A stretch of DNA of 64,000 nucleotides from the NCBI GenBank assembly GCA_948470475.1, contig OX419338.1:32815382-32879381 (forward strand), written 5' to 3'. The notes beneath the pieces are model-generated. The model was given only the letters and a program-made list of their open reading frames with translations. It ran no database searches and had not been told where the DNA came from. Below, piece after piece: positions 23,986 through 32,928 of the stretch. Numbering within the stretch: the first letter of the stretch is position 1; every line of letters starts with the position of its first letter. The stretch comes from Galaxea fascicularis (Eukaryota > Cnidaria > Anthozoa > Scleractinia > Euphylliidae). The translations under genes were made by a program, and so were the position numbers.

Positions 23986-25190
23986 TTGTACTCCTTCTGA
24001 CAGGTGGTACATTTTTTCAAGGTGTGGCAGAGGGACGAGGCGCGTCGGTTGGCGGCACCCCGGTAATGTTGGGCCAGGCACGCATCCCCGAAGAACGAAC
24101 GATGGCAGAGATTGCAAGGGACGGTGGGGCGAGGATGTCTCGTCGTCCGTTTGGCGGACACGTGATCGGGACAGTTCTTGGTGCGGCAAGCACCGCACCA
24201 CTTGCCCTGACAAGGATGATGGGCGTAACCCTCTATGTTGTAGCCGCGGTCACACTCGTGGCAATAGTAAGACTTTGACAGGAAGGCGGAGAATGAGTTG
24301 CACCCGTCGTAATGGCGATCCGACTTGACCAGCAAGATGAGCTTGTCGGACTGGGTAGGACCCTTGTAAATGATACTATAGGGAGGGTCGACGGTCATCA
24401 CTTTGATCTGGTAGCCGGGCAGGGCAGCTTGGAACTTGGCCAACTCTTCCAAACCGCAGGGACCTTCGGGGACACCCGCCAAACGATGGAGGTCACGAGC
24501 CAACCGAGCTTGCAAGGGACGACCTTTTCCAAGATTGCGGTAGTTGGGACCGCGTGCGCCTTCGTCAGCCAGGGCTTGCATGGTGACGATGGCCCTCGCG
24601 CAACATAGATCATCGTCATTTTTGATGGTGACGATACACCGTTTGTCTATTTTCTTGAGGGCAGCGGTAGCGGCACGATAACGTTTGCCGTTTCCTTGAC
24701 CGGGAGCCGGTGTGCGGATGAAAGTCAGTTCCATTTGCAGGGGCGTGTCTGCATCAAAAGACTCGTTGGAATTGAGTTTGCCCGCCAACGTGTGTAGGTA
24801 CGTGTTCAACCGATCGCTGCCGTCTCGGAACTCTTGGACCGTGAAGGTGGCCGACTGAAAAGGGTGGCGAAAGGTATCCGTGGTGGTCTGCAACACAAAG
24901 TGCAGGCGGTGGTGAGGCTCGATGGTAGGGTCCTCCTGGATTTGGTCCATCACGGCACGATGGAGGGCACCCGTTAATTCCTCCCCCAAATTATCGTCCC
25001 GCGTCGGGTCTCGACGGTGCGTCAGGGTGGCATCGAACACGCGTCTGTCCGCCACGTTTCTCCAGCGTTGGCGCGGAGCGGTGGGCACGAGATGAAAATC
25101 GAACAAATTCCCACCTGCTTGATTGCTGGCCTCGACCATGTCCATCATTTCATTCAATTCCTCGTCTGTCACGTGGTCGGTCCAATCCAT
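23986..25190 (-). CDS. Protein-primed DNA polymerase, N-terminal part
   Basis: This begins at ATG 25190 (MDWTDH); the GTG-initiated extension to 25223 lies in the leader. About 400 residues: an N-terminal domain of the Polinton polymerase type followed by clustered Cys/His pairs (CHECDRGYN, CGACRTKNC, CNLC with a distal HY, CTTCQKEY) that look like successive zinc knuckles. The frame runs into the nested insertion at 23985 and stops at 23937. A TATA box on the minus strand (25256-25264) lies 66 bp upstream. It is the leftward gene of a divergent promoter shared with the RING gene. Confidence 0.9.
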
Positions 25191-25223
25191 GATGGTTACT
25201 ACTGCTTGCAAGAGCACACACAC

Positions 25224-25550
25224 GAAAAATGAGTGCTCTCTCGTACGCGCCGGGTCTTATATACGCTGAACATTTTGTGACGTCACGTCACCATGTCGAT
25301 CATTGGACGTCAGAGTCTGAATGGGGGTATCCCTCCAATAGCGTGAAAGCAAAGGGTTGGCATGGCAATGTGACGTCACGTCACCATGACGATGCATTGG
25401 ACGTCAGAGTCAGAAATGGGGGATGGGGGGTATCCCCCCAATAGCACGTGAACGAGGGTTGGCATGGCAATGTGACGTCAGAACCCAGAGTGTATAAGAA
25501 GGAGACGAGTGCGAGGACCGCCATTTTCACTTCTTCTCGAGTCTTCGAAG
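25224..25550. promoter_or_regulatory. Divergent promoter with repeated CRE modules
   Basis: TATA boxes face both ways: 25256-25264 for the polymerase and 25491-25500 for the RING gene. Between them a module of 93 then 102 bp is repeated in tandem, starting at 25276, 25369 and (partial) 25471. Each start has a perfect TGACGTCA (25278, 25371, 25473), the CREB/ATF palindrome. A related module occurs inverted at 36983-37052. Confidence 0.85.
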
Positions 25551-25853
25551 ATGTCTGAACAAAGCGAGCGCGTGATGATTGACGGTGAAATGTGGGAGTT
25601 GGCTCCCACGCCTTTGAGCAATGACCATTGTGTCATTTGTTTAGAAAAGTACAAAAGTCCGACGTACCGAGGAGGTCCCATTCGCCCCCGGAAGATGGCC
25701 TGCTGCGGTGTGGCGATCCACGAGCCGTGCGCGAGACAGATCCTGGATCACACGCCGGACGGAGTGACGCCCCGCTGCCCGCATTGCCGAGAACAGAGAC
25801 CCATACCGCACTCGCCGTGCCAGTGCTCTTTCTGCCGAGGAACTTCGCCCTGA
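25551..25853 (+). CDS. RING-finger protein, 100 aa
   Basis: The start ATG is 60 bases after the TATA box. A RING-like pattern is visible: CVIC, then CCGVAIHEPC, then CPHC, with a further Cys-rich tail (CQCSFC). This suggests an E3 ubiquitin ligase or ubiquitin-pathway mimic acting in the infected cell. It is transcribed away from the polymerase, as an early accessory gene would be. Spacing of the zinc ligands is slightly unusual in the middle (GGPIRPRKMACC), so RING-variant folds are possible. Confidence 0.85.
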   Translation: MSEQSERVMIDGEMWELAPTPLSNDHCVICLEKYKSPTYRGGPIRPRKMACCGVAIHEPCARQILDHTPDGVTPRCPHCREQRPIPHSPCQCSFCRGTSP

Positions 25854-25969
25854 CGACCCGGACCGCCCCACGGACAAGACCCAAGGGGGTTTTTCAAGCC
25901 CCGCCTTAAATGTCAAGAAAGTCAATGACCACACATATATGTATACATGGCGTGTATTTTTTATTGAAC

Positions 25970-26341
25970 TCATAAACCTAGTTTTAGTTTAGCGTGCATG
26001 ATGTTTTTGACGATGGCTTCCGTCCACGTCTTCTTGCCCGGTAAATTCTTGATCTTTTCGATCATTTTCTTGTCGGCTGCATGCTTGTCTTTCAACGACT
26101 TGGCCTTGTCGTAATCGATGTCGTGTTGCTTGGCAATGCGATCCAATCGGTTGATCCCAGGATCCCCTCGGGCTAGACGTTTCTTGAGATGCGTACCCGG
26201 TCCCATGTACTGATACCCGGGCCAATGAAATTCGATGCCGGTCTTTCCCAACCATTTCTGCACGTCTAGACCGCGTCCTCTCTGCCCCCGCTTACGTTTG
26301 GAACGTCTCACCACCCGTCGCCGTCCGACCACTCTTCCCAT
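25970..26341 (-). CDS. Phospholipase A2-domain protein, 123 aa
   Basis: The N-terminus is strongly basic (RRRVVRRSKRKRGQRGRG). Residues about 38-90 contain a calcium-loop motif (YQYMGPGT) and the His-Asp dyad with downstream tyrosine (KQHDIDYDKAK), the pattern of parvovirus VP1-type phospholipase A2. In parvoviruses this activity opens the endosomal membrane during entry. A similar role here is inference. Its start overlaps the end of the upstream 262-aa gene by 34 bp, so it belongs to the virion-gene block. A minus-strand AATAAA lies just past the stop (25961-25966). Confidence 0.88.
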   Translation of the reverse strand: MGRVVGRRRVVRRSKRKRGQRGRGLDVQKWLGKTGIEFHWPGYQYMGPGTHLKKRLARGDPGINRLDRIAKQHDIDYDKAKSLKDKHAADKKMIEKIKNLPGKKTWTEAIVKNIMHAKLKLGL

Positions 26342-27096
26342 TGTTTCGTGCGGTGAGGTAACGGTCGTAAGTTCCGTAACGGTCGTCTACCGTCCCAATC
26401 TGATTCGTCCTCGTCCGTGTCACTGCCTTTTGTCCCCTTGAACTTCTCCCGGAGGGCACGTTCCATGATCGACTCCATGGGGGCTTTGCCTTTGCCTTTG
26501 CCTTTGCCTTTGGGTTTGGGAGTCGGTTTCAATCTCTTGATGGCATCGGCGAAATCCTCATCGTGGAAGGGAAAGGGACTGGGATCGCGTCCACTCGGAC
26601 CCGGCTGAGGGGAAAGGGGTGGTGGTGGTGGTGGAAACGGTTCGTCGTCTTCGCCAAAGGTCAGCGGTCTGGGTTTGCGTTTTGGTTTGGGTGGAAGTGA
26701 CGGCCTGCGTTTGGGTGTGACGTCGGTCTGACCGGGCGCAGGTGTCGCACTCGACTTGGACGGACCCATGGCGCGGACCATTCGTTTCATCCACTTGTGA
26801 AGGGAAGGGGTCACCAGTTCGTCCCCCTCGAAGGGGTCCTCTTCCTCTTGCGCACCGGCGGAGCTGGGTAGATTGAATTGTCTTATCTTGTTGGACGCTC
26901 GAGCGAAAGCGCGCGATACGGGTAACAGTTTGGCCATCTTCTCGTCCGGCGTCAAGGTGGGATCGCGCAAGAGACGTCGTTTCTTGGCTCCTAATCGAGC
27001 AGCATTGGTGAGAGCGGCATTTTCCGTCAAATCCGCTTTCACTTGAGCTACGGTCTGAGGGTCTTCACTGGCAGGGACCAGAATGAACTCTTCCAT
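26308..27096 (-). CDS. Pro-rich, charged virion-block protein, 262 aa
   Basis: The N-terminal 90 residues are mixed and probably helical. The centre is disordered and proline-rich (a run of seven prolines), with KGKGKGKGK and an acidic Ser/Asp/Glu C-terminus. No enzyme motif is seen. It overlaps both neighbours by about 30 bp. The composition fits a capsid-internal or scaffold protein, but the function is unknown. Confidence 0.7.
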   Translation of the reverse strand: MEEFILVPASEDPQTVAQVKADLTENAALTNAARLGAKKRRLLRDPTLTPDEKMAKLLPVSRAFARASNKIRQFNLPSSAGAQEEEDPFEGDELVTPSLHKWMKRMVRAMGPSKSSATPAPGQTDVTPKRRPSLPPKPKRKPRPLTFGEDDEPFPPPPPPLSPQPGPSGRDPSPFPFHDEDFADAIKRLKPTPKPKGKGKGKGKAPMESIMERALREKFKGTKGSDTDEDESDWDGRRPLRNLRPLPHRTKQWEEWSDGDGW

Positions 27097-27328
27097 CGCA
27101 CGCGTAGGTCTCCAGAATGATCCGACAGGCGTCGCACACCCCCTTTTCTTCTATTCGGGGATCGTTCCACACCGAACTACACCTCGGACACAACAAAACT
27201 CCTTTCAAACGATGAACGAGAATGGTCAGTTTCAGGTTCTCGTCGGTTCTCTTCTCCAACTGGGCTTGCAAGTGACTGATTTTCAGATTACTCTCCTTCA
27301 GGAGATCGATCAAGTGAGGTAATGGCAT
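27065..27328 (-). CDS. Coiled-coil plus zinc-ribbon-like protein, 87 aa
   Basis: The ATG start at 27328 is preferred over the TTG at 27349. Residues 1-45 are heptad-like (LIDLLKESNLKISHLQAQL). The C-terminal half has CPRC and CDAC about 20 residues apart, a zinc-ribbon arrangement. It overlaps the next gene downstream. Function not recognised. Confidence 0.65.
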   Translation of the reverse strand: MPLPHLIDLLKESNLKISHLQAQLEKRTDENLKLTILVHRLKGVLLCPRCSSVWNDPRIEEKGVCDACRIILETYACDGRVHSGPCQ

Positions 27329-27624
27329 GTCTGCTTCAACGCTTGCCAAAATCCACTTCCCTTTTGCGCTTGGAGAACCTTGCGTCTCTTCAACACGCTG
27401 TCTTTGCGCCGGACCAACTGTCGCAAGGGTGTTTTGTACCTGCGGAGACGAGCCACGACCGACGGAGGTACCGCGTGATTACCGCGCAACGTGTTCATCA
27501 CGATCTCGCTCACGGCGTTGATCTGATCTTTGTTGGCATGTTGCAAAATGTCTTTGCGGGTCTGATGTTTGGCCTCGTCCAAGAGAGACCTCAGGAATCC
27601 CCACTGTCGTCGAATGCGTTTCAT
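27310..27624 (-). CDS. Small conserved Polinton-type basic protein, 104 aa
   Basis: The middle reads INAVSEIVMNTLRGN followed by basic RLRRYKTPLRQLV and a C-terminal GSGFWQAL. From memory, small proteins with this layout (isoleucine/valine helix, 'LRGN', Arg/Lys-rich centre, glycine then aromatic) recur in Polinton and adintovirus-like elements next to capsid genes. I could not verify this by search. A role as a DNA-condensing core protein is inference. Confidence 0.65.
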   Translation of the reverse strand: MKRIRRQWGFLRSLLDEAKHQTRKDILQHANKDQINAVSEIVMNTLRGNHAVPPSVVARLRRYKTPLRQLVRRKDSVLKRRKVLQAQKGSGFWQALKQTCHYLT

Positions 27625-27660
27625 ACCGTCTGATGGGTGGGAGGGTGGTGTGGACCGTTT

Positions 27661-27933
27661 TTATTGCCGTGTCATCCCTCGGTCCTTCAAAATTTGCATG
27701 ACGTCGTGAACACCCCTGACTTGACGATCCGCGTCCTCTTCCATACTACGCAGCAAGTGCGGGAACTCCGATTCTCGAGCACGGGCGTACTTGTCGTACG
27801 ATATCCCTCGGTCGAGTAGATACAAGAGATCATCTAAAAAATCATGTCGGGCGGTGTCTGGATGCGTGTGCTCCAATTCGTCCTCGATGACCTTGTATAT
27901 TGCACGTTGGAACTGAGATCTTGTCACCACCAT
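27661..27933 (-). CDS. Acidic helical protein, 90 aa
   Basis: The start is taken at ATG 27933 (MVVTRSQF); the longer frame to 27996 uses GTG. It is rich in Asp, Glu and His and predicted mainly helical. No motif was recognised. It sits in the closely packed virion block. Confidence 0.6.
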   Translation of the reverse strand: MVVTRSQFQRAIYKVIEDELEHTHPDTARHDFLDDLLYLLDRGISYDKYARARESEFPHLLRSMEEDADRQVRGVHDVMQILKDRGMTRQ

Positions 27934-27980
27934 GGTTTCCGCACGAATGAAGGGAGAGGACCCTTCTCCCGGCCTTTTTA

Positions 27981-28310
27981 TTACATGATGGTACACGTGT
28001 CAGCTTTCTTGGCGTATCCTTTCTTTTGAACCCACGAATCGTAGCAATCATTGCTTCCGCTCTGACGATATTCATTCTTGTAACCTGCCACCAACCGTTT
28101 ATCATGCTGTTTCTCGGCCTCGGTACGTATATGCCACATTTTAGGATCCGTGAGCAATTCGAACCCTTTCTTGACATCCACCACAAAAGGCATCATACCA
28201 CCACGCTGCTGCTGCTTTCGACGTTTCGTCGTCGTCGTTGTTTTCTTCTTCTTTTTACTACCACCTCGTCGACGAGTCGTCCGTCGTCGCGTCACTCTTT
28301 GCTTAGGCAT
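27981..28310 (-). CDS. Basic core-like protein, 109 aa
   Basis: It begins MPKQRVTRRRTTRRRGG, then a run of Lys and Thr, then a less charged C-terminal half containing WVQKKGYAKKA. Protamine-like N-terminus suggests DNA packaging inside the virion, comparable in composition to adenovirus core proteins. Homology was not established. Confidence 0.65.
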   Translation of the reverse strand: MPKQRVTRRRTTRRRGGSKKKKKTTTTTKRRKQQQRGGMMPFVVDVKKGFELLTDPKMWHIRTEAEKQHDKRLVAGYKNEYRQSGSNDCYDSWVQKKGYAKKADTCTIM

Positions 28311-28351
28311 GTTCGCTTGTTGAGTGACCCTCGTAGACAGTGCGTTCCCTT

Positions 28352-28627
28352 TTATCGTCTGGAGATCCAACCGTCCAAGGCTTGCGTCGTTTTCTTCAAT
28401 CCCGATCGCGCTGTGCCCTTGGCTTTGCGTTTGAGGGCACTCATGGCTTTGCGCTTCAGAGCGGTCAGGGCTTTCTTGGCCCCCGCTTTGGCCACCGACC
28501 CTGCCACGCCCACGGCCGCTGCTTTCCCCAAGGCTTTCAAAACCGGAATGACCACTGCGGCCGCTGGGATCGCACCACCTCTTTGACCTCGTCTTCTTCT
28601 TCGTTTGCGTCTACCGGTCTTGGGCAT
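28352..28627 (-). CDS. Basic protein with hydrophobic alanine-rich segment, 91 aa
   Basis: The layout is MPKTGRRKRRRRRGQRGG, then an Ala/Val/Ile segment (AIPAAAVVIPVLKALGKAAAVG), then repeated AKKALTALKRKAMSALKRK. It resembles in layout small adenovirus core or membrane-active peptides (pX or pVI type). This is composition only, not proof. Confidence 0.65.
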   Translation of the reverse strand: MPKTGRRKRRRRRGQRGGAIPAAAVVIPVLKALGKAAAVGVAGSVAKAGAKKALTALKRKAMSALKRKAKGTARSGLKKTTQALDGWISRR

Positions 28628-28631
28628 GTCT

Positions 28632-29549
28632 CTATCCGACGAACCACTCCAAAGGTAACAATTTTCCACTGCCGGATTGATTCGATGTGTTCGGTGTCGT
28701 GTGTCTCGACGAATTGCGATGCACTTCGGGTGGTCGTCCGTCCTTATACACGATGGTCGTGGTATGCGTCTCGGTCACCGAATGAGCCCCGCGACGTCCG
28801 ATCCTACGACGTTGTCCTTCCACGACTCTGTCGTAATTTCTTCTCAGACTGCGTGTCGGAACTCTAGCGGCCGACCCGGGTGTCGGAGGAGTACGACGAC
28901 TGGCAGCGACGGATCCCGGTGCACTGGTCGTCGGGCTAGGTGCACCCCAACTGGGAGGAGAGCGTCGTGGCGTTCCCAACGAATCGTCCGAATCTCTGGG
29001 ACGTCCTCGTCGGCTCGTGGTGGTCGTGGTCGTCCTGGTCATGGCCCCCGTTCGACGACGTCTATTCTGTCGCTCGACCAAGGCTCTCAAACGAGCCGGT
29101 GGGTCCCCAAATCGACGAGCGTTGCTGGCCGCTCTGGCTCGTGCCACTCCATCGGACGGTAACGAGGACGCGGCTCCCACGGCACCGGACGGTGGTACCG
29201 ACGCACTGGTGACGGTGGTCGATCCCGCGGCTCCGACCGGTATGCGGACGGTCACTCCCCTCGGAGAGACGCCGATGGGGGGTGCAGGACCCGCGCGGAC
29301 AGGCACGGGAGAAAGAGACGTGGTCTGTAAGGCGGAGGTCACCCCAATGTTGTCCGTCGAGTCTCGTGTCAGGGGCGACGACGACGAAATGATGGCATGG
29401 GGAAAGAGGTCCGAAAGCACATCGTCCGGATCGAACGTGAGATCCTCCGCACCGTGGGTTATTCCCAATTGCGAGTCGAAAGGCGTCACGCGCGGAGTCG
29501 ACAGACGTCGTTGTCTTTCTGCCTCGCGTGCGGCGTCGAACGAACTCAT
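28632..29549 (-). CDS. Disordered Arg/Ser/Thr-rich protein, 305 aa
   Basis: The frame is open from ATG 29549, directly upstream of the small basic genes. It is low complexity, rich in Ser, Thr, Pro, Arg, with a few ordered patches (DDVLSDLFPHAI, SVTETHTTTIVYKDG). No catalytic motif. Likely a virion-associated linker or core protein from its place in the block. Confidence 0.6.
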   Translation of the reverse strand: MSSFDAAREAERQRRLSTPRVTPFDSQLGITHGAEDLTFDPDDVLSDLFPHAIISSSSPLTRDSTDNIGVTSALQTTSLSPVPVRAGPAPPIGVSPRGVTVRIPVGAAGSTTVTSASVPPSGAVGAASSLPSDGVARARAASNARRFGDPPARLRALVERQNRRRRTGAMTRTTTTTTSRRGRPRDSDDSLGTPRRSPPSWGAPSPTTSAPGSVAASRRTPPTPGSAARVPTRSLRRNYDRVVEGQRRRIGRRGAHSVTETHTTTIVYKDGRPPEVHRNSSRHTTPNTSNQSGSGKLLPLEWFVG

Positions 29550-29553
29550 GCTT

Positions 29554-30213
29554 CTACGACGTCTTCTTGGGTTTGTAAAGTCTAGGGTAGGTGCCTTTCT
29601 CTTTTAAGATGTGCGTCCACAGGCGATGATCGTCGGGCGTTTGCGCGTGAAAATCCATCACCAAATAACCGTAGGGTCGACTCGTGGCTTTCTGAAAGAC
29701 CGTCATGACATCCTTCCAGTTCTTAGGAAACGCTTGTAATACCACCGTGCGTACACCCACCGTATCGCGCGGGTTCTTGAAGGCCACGATGTAATGCACG
29801 TTCCTCGAGATGGTCTTGGCGAATTTACCGGCGGGAAAAAGATCTTGGGTGATGTAGATCACCGAGACGTTGCGGTGATGAGAATGTTTGGTGAAAATGT
29901 CCATGACCGTCTTGTCGTTCCCGCACTCGTCCATCAAATCGTCCATCACCAATAATCCACCTCCCGTCGGACGGAACCACTCGTCCAAATCCTCTACCGT
30001 CGGCACACCTTCGTGAAAATGGATCTTGGGTTTGGACGTCTTGGCTATCTCCTGGAATTTGTCTTGCATGGCCCCGTAACAATAATGCACGTTGGGTTTC
30101 AACCCTTGAAAATAATGCGTCGCATCGTGAAGGAGTTTGGAAACGAACACCGTTTTGCCGCAATTGGACGGTCCGGCAATCAACACGCTGCACGGTGTCT
30201 TGAAGAACTTCAT
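29554..30213 (-). CDS. FtsK/HerA-like genome-packaging ATPase
   Basis: 219 residues. Walker A is GPSNCGKT near residue 15, and Walker B is GGLLVMDDLMDE near residue 86. Downstream YITQDLF fits the sensor region of viral A32/HerA-type ATPases. It powers DNA translocation into capsids. The length matches compact Polinton ATPases, and the gene is intact. Confidence 0.93.
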   Translation of the reverse strand: MKFFKTPCSVLIAGPSNCGKTVFVSKLLHDATHYFQGLKPNVHYCYGAMQDKFQEIAKTSKPKIHFHEGVPTVEDLDEWFRPTGGGLLVMDDLMDECGNDKTVMDIFTKHSHHRNVSVIYITQDLFPAGKFAKTISRNVHYIVAFKNPRDTVGVRTVVLQAFPKNWKDVMTVFQKATSRPYGYLVMDFHAQTPDDHRLWTHILKEKGTYPRLYKPKKTS

Positions 30214-30217
30214 GCCT

Positions 30218-30574
30218 TCAACTCCAAAGCAAATGATCCAATCTCACGCGGGTCCACCCTAATTTCTGCCCTAATCGACGCAAGTAAGACGTCATGGTTA
30301 TGCCGCGGGTGATGGGTAAACGATACCGACGATGTTCCACGGGTACTTTGCGCAGGAAACTATTCAACGTCAGATAATCCTTCACGCCGAGGGCTCGACG
30401 TTTTTTCGTCTTGTGTGATCTCTTTCGGGAATACCTTTGCTCAAGGTCATGAATCTTTTCGGAGAAGCGTGATTGTCCAGCTGTTAGTCCACCCTGCCCA
30501 AATGCTTCTCCCATCGCTTGTCCCAACAACGTTGCCTCCTCATTCAAAGTCGTCAAAGGTACGCGCCTGGCCAT
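30218..30574 (-). CDS. Unknown 118-aa protein upstream of the ATPase
   Basis: ATG 30574; it ends four bases before the ATPase start. The centre is basic (RYSRKRSHKTKKRRALG) and the C-terminus mixed (RRLGQKLGWTRVRLDHL). No family recognised. It is the first gene after a non-coding gap with a minus-strand TATA box. Confidence 0.6.
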   Translation of the reverse strand: MARRVPLTTLNEEATLLGQAMGEAFGQGGLTAGQSRFSEKIHDLEQRYSRKRSHKTKKRRALGVKDYLTLNSFLRKVPVEHRRYRLPITRGITMTSYLRRLGQKLGWTRVRLDHLLWS

Positions 30575-30807
30575 TTGGGTTGTGTTCGCGGCAAGTGCAA
30601 AGTCAAAATGAATGAGGCAGAGACGAGTGGTGTGAACTTAACAAGACTTTTTTAATGACAGAACTCCATATTCTCTACGGGTGGACTGCCAACCCGTCTA
30701 CAAAGAACACCACCTCGCGCGTGTCTCCACCCCGCACCTGACAGGAGGGAGACGTGCCTTATATATCCATGTCTATCTGATCGGCTCGGCCTTGTGGGAA
30801 ATCTCTC
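30575..30807 (-). promoter_or_regulatory. Internal late-type promoter region
   Basis: This 233-bp gap splits the minus-strand virion block. A TATA-like ctTATATATcc at about 30757-30766 (reading tatataag on the minus strand) points toward the ATPase and core-protein half. The protease/capsid half would end upstream of it. Confidence 0.6.
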
Positions 30808-31422
30808 TCAAAAGACCGTATCACCGCACTCTTCCTCGTCCAACGATCGCCACATGGCGCGCATGTCCAATAACCGTACCGGAACGGTATTGCCTTGGAA
30901 AAGAGCGGGTTGTTCGCGTTTCATCCTTTCCCACACCAACGTGTCTTTCACCGTCTTCTTGAACCATTGAGCAATCCTGTGATCGTTCTTCACGTAATTG
31001 TGAGTGGTGAACATGGACAAGAACCCGTCCATGGAGATGCCCGTGGCACGAACGATGAGAAAAGCCAATGCGTACATGCCGCAGCTCTGACTGTCGATGG
31101 CCTGCAAGGTCTTGCGACTTTCTCGCACCGCCCAGAAATGGTCTCGCGTCCACTTTTCGAACCAGGGTATGTCGTACCGAGTCACGTTCATCCCAAAACT
31201 ATCCATGATTTCGCAGGTCTCGTCTTCCGTCCACACCCCCAACCAATGCGAACCCTGTTCCCCCCGACGATCCACATTGACGATGTACCCTTGAGGATGC
31301 GCCTTCGACGGCGACGAGGGTAAGGCATCGCTGGCAAAGACCCCCGCAAAGTAGGGTCGCAACCGGGCGTCGTGTTGCGCCAACGTCTCCAATTGTTGCG
31401 TCGTGGTCGCCACGAACTCCAT
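30808..31422 (-). CDS. Adenain-like cysteine protease
   Basis: ATG 31422 (MEFVATT) is preferred over the GTG at 31452, giving 204 residues. Catalytic signatures are the histidine in GSHWLGVW, a following acidic residue (EIMDSFG) and the cysteine in DSQSCGMYAL, the layout of the adenovirus maturation protease (Ulp1-like C48 fold). It should process virion precursors. It follows the major capsid gene directly. Confidence 0.92.
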   Translation of the reverse strand: MEFVATTTQQLETLAQHDARLRPYFAGVFASDALPSSPSKAHPQGYIVNVDRRGEQGSHWLGVWTEDETCEIMDSFGMNVTRYDIPWFEKWTRDHFWAVRESRKTLQAIDSQSCGMYALAFLIVRATGISMDGFLSMFTTHNYVKNDHRIAQWFKKTVKDTLVWERMKREQPALFQGNTVPVRLLDMRAMWRSLDEEECGDTVF

Positions 31423-31448
31423 GTTTCTTCTGTCGTCGGAGCGGATGT

Positions 31449-32861
31449 TCACATGCCATTATAGGTTTCGTAAAGGATACCCCCTTCCCGCGTGATCTTC
31501 ATGACGTTTTCGAATTCACCCGTCACGCAGATGGTGATGGCGTGGCCTATGCCCACATTGAACCTGGCTTGGATGCGATGATTGCCCTTGTTCTGCGGAT
31601 TCATGAAGCGACTGTCGGCATCTCCGCTCTCCACGTTGTTGAAGCAAAAGATGGTGCAGTTCTTGTGATACCCCCAATCCTCGGGTCTCACCAACGGTTT
31701 TCTGCCTCTCTTCAAAGCCCCCGTGTCGTACAAGAAGCGATGATACCCATCGTAGTCTTTGCTGGTATTGTTGTGTTGCAGTTCCAAAGTACTGGTATGC
31801 GGGTACTCTTCCCCGTTGATCAACTGCTTGATCCATTCCACGCCAAACGTCCGGAAAGCGAACGGTGAGTAACCGATCGTGCCGTTGAAGGCGCGACTGT
31901 CCAGAAAATACACGAACACGCGGTTGGGAATCCGTTGTTCGAAGATGTCGGCTTTGTCGAAGTTGGTCTCGCCGTCGGGCAGCGTGAAGGTGCGGGTCTC
32001 GTACCGCACCACAGGGTACTGCATGTAGTGGTTGGTATCCCTCAGATGGGTCAGGGTGTTGTACAACGGAGCTTTCAGACGTAACGACGACACGTACATT
32101 TTCAGGTCCACATCGTCGGCCACCAATCGTGGTGCCGTGCCACCGTACGCGAAATACGCGGGTTCATTGTTCAGATGAAAGACTTCCACCAAGGGTTTGA
32201 AGACCAACGTGCGACGCACACTACCCGTGTACAAACTTCTTTCCTTTATCACACCATCCACGGACGTTTTCGTCGTGCCAGTCAGAGCCGTGTAATCGGA
32301 ATGCGGTGTGGCGCTGTCCCATGTGTTGGCGGCGTAGACATTGGGCACGTTCAAGGCGCCAGGTATGAAGCCTTGCGGTCGAAGGACGGATACGGCATCG
32401 TCCTCGTCGTGGTTCAATATGGTCTGGAGCATGGCGTTCAGTGCGTACGTGTCCGATTGCACCGTGGTCAACACCCCATTGACGTAGACCGACACTTGCT
32501 TGAGCATGGTGTGACACAGATTCTGACAGGGATAGGTGTCAGCAGCGATGTTGCCACCACCCGCCGCTTGCAACCGCAACTTTAGCATGAAGAAACTCGA
32601 ACTCAGATCCACATACTCCGTGCTGGGTTTGATCTCGAATTCGATGGGGTTGATCTGTCCGCTGACCGAGGGTGGTATCTCCACGACACGTCGCGAGGCC
32701 ACACTCTCGTCCACCGGAGGGACGGTGAAGAGTGAAAACTTGGGATCGACGTTCGGACCCAATCCGATGCGTTTGACGGGTCTTTCCCATCTCGGATCGG
32801 CCAGATTCAGACCTTCGGCCAACCGACCTACGTTTCTTGGGCGTTTTTGTCCCTTGGGCAT
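31449..32861 (-). CDS. Double-jelly-roll major capsid protein
   Basis: ATG 32861 (MPKGQKRP) gives 470 residues; the upstream TTG extension is less likely. The N-terminal PIEFEIKPS, YVDLSSSFFMLKLRL and VNGVLTTVQSDTYALNAML blocks match Polinton/adintovirus major capsid proteins. The C-terminal part carries further beta-strand-rich sequence (FEQRIPNRVFVYFL, YDGYHRFLYDTGA). The gene is intact and of usual length, and sits between minor capsid and protease genes as is common. Confidence 0.93.
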   Translation of the reverse strand: MPKGQKRPRNVGRLAEGLNLADPRWERPVKRIGLGPNVDPKFSLFTVPPVDESVASRRVVEIPPSVSGQINPIEFEIKPSTEYVDLSSSFFMLKLRLQAAGGGNIAADTYPCQNLCHTMLKQVSVYVNGVLTTVQSDTYALNAMLQTILNHDEDDAVSVLRPQGFIPGALNVPNVYAANTWDSATPHSDYTALTGTTKTSVDGVIKERSLYTGSVRRTLVFKPLVEVFHLNNEPAYFAYGGTAPRLVADDVDLKMYVSSLRLKAPLYNTLTHLRDTNHYMQYPVVRYETRTFTLPDGETNFDKADIFEQRIPNRVFVYFLDSRAFNGTIGYSPFAFRTFGVEWIKQLINGEEYPHTSTLELQHNNTSKDYDGYHRFLYDTGALKRGRKPLVRPEDWGYHKNCTIFCFNNVESGDADSRFMNPQNKGNHRIQARFNVGIGHAITICVTGEFENVMKITREGGILYETYNGM

Positions 32862-32928
32862 GGTGGTCGCTGTGTACGTTCCAAAGAGTAGGAGCAACTG
32901 ATTGAACGTCGGCTCGATGCTCCCTCCT

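Noticed and set aside
29017..29607. 196-codon plus-strand frame
   Set aside because: Antisense of the 305-aa disordered virion-block protein; no motif of its own.
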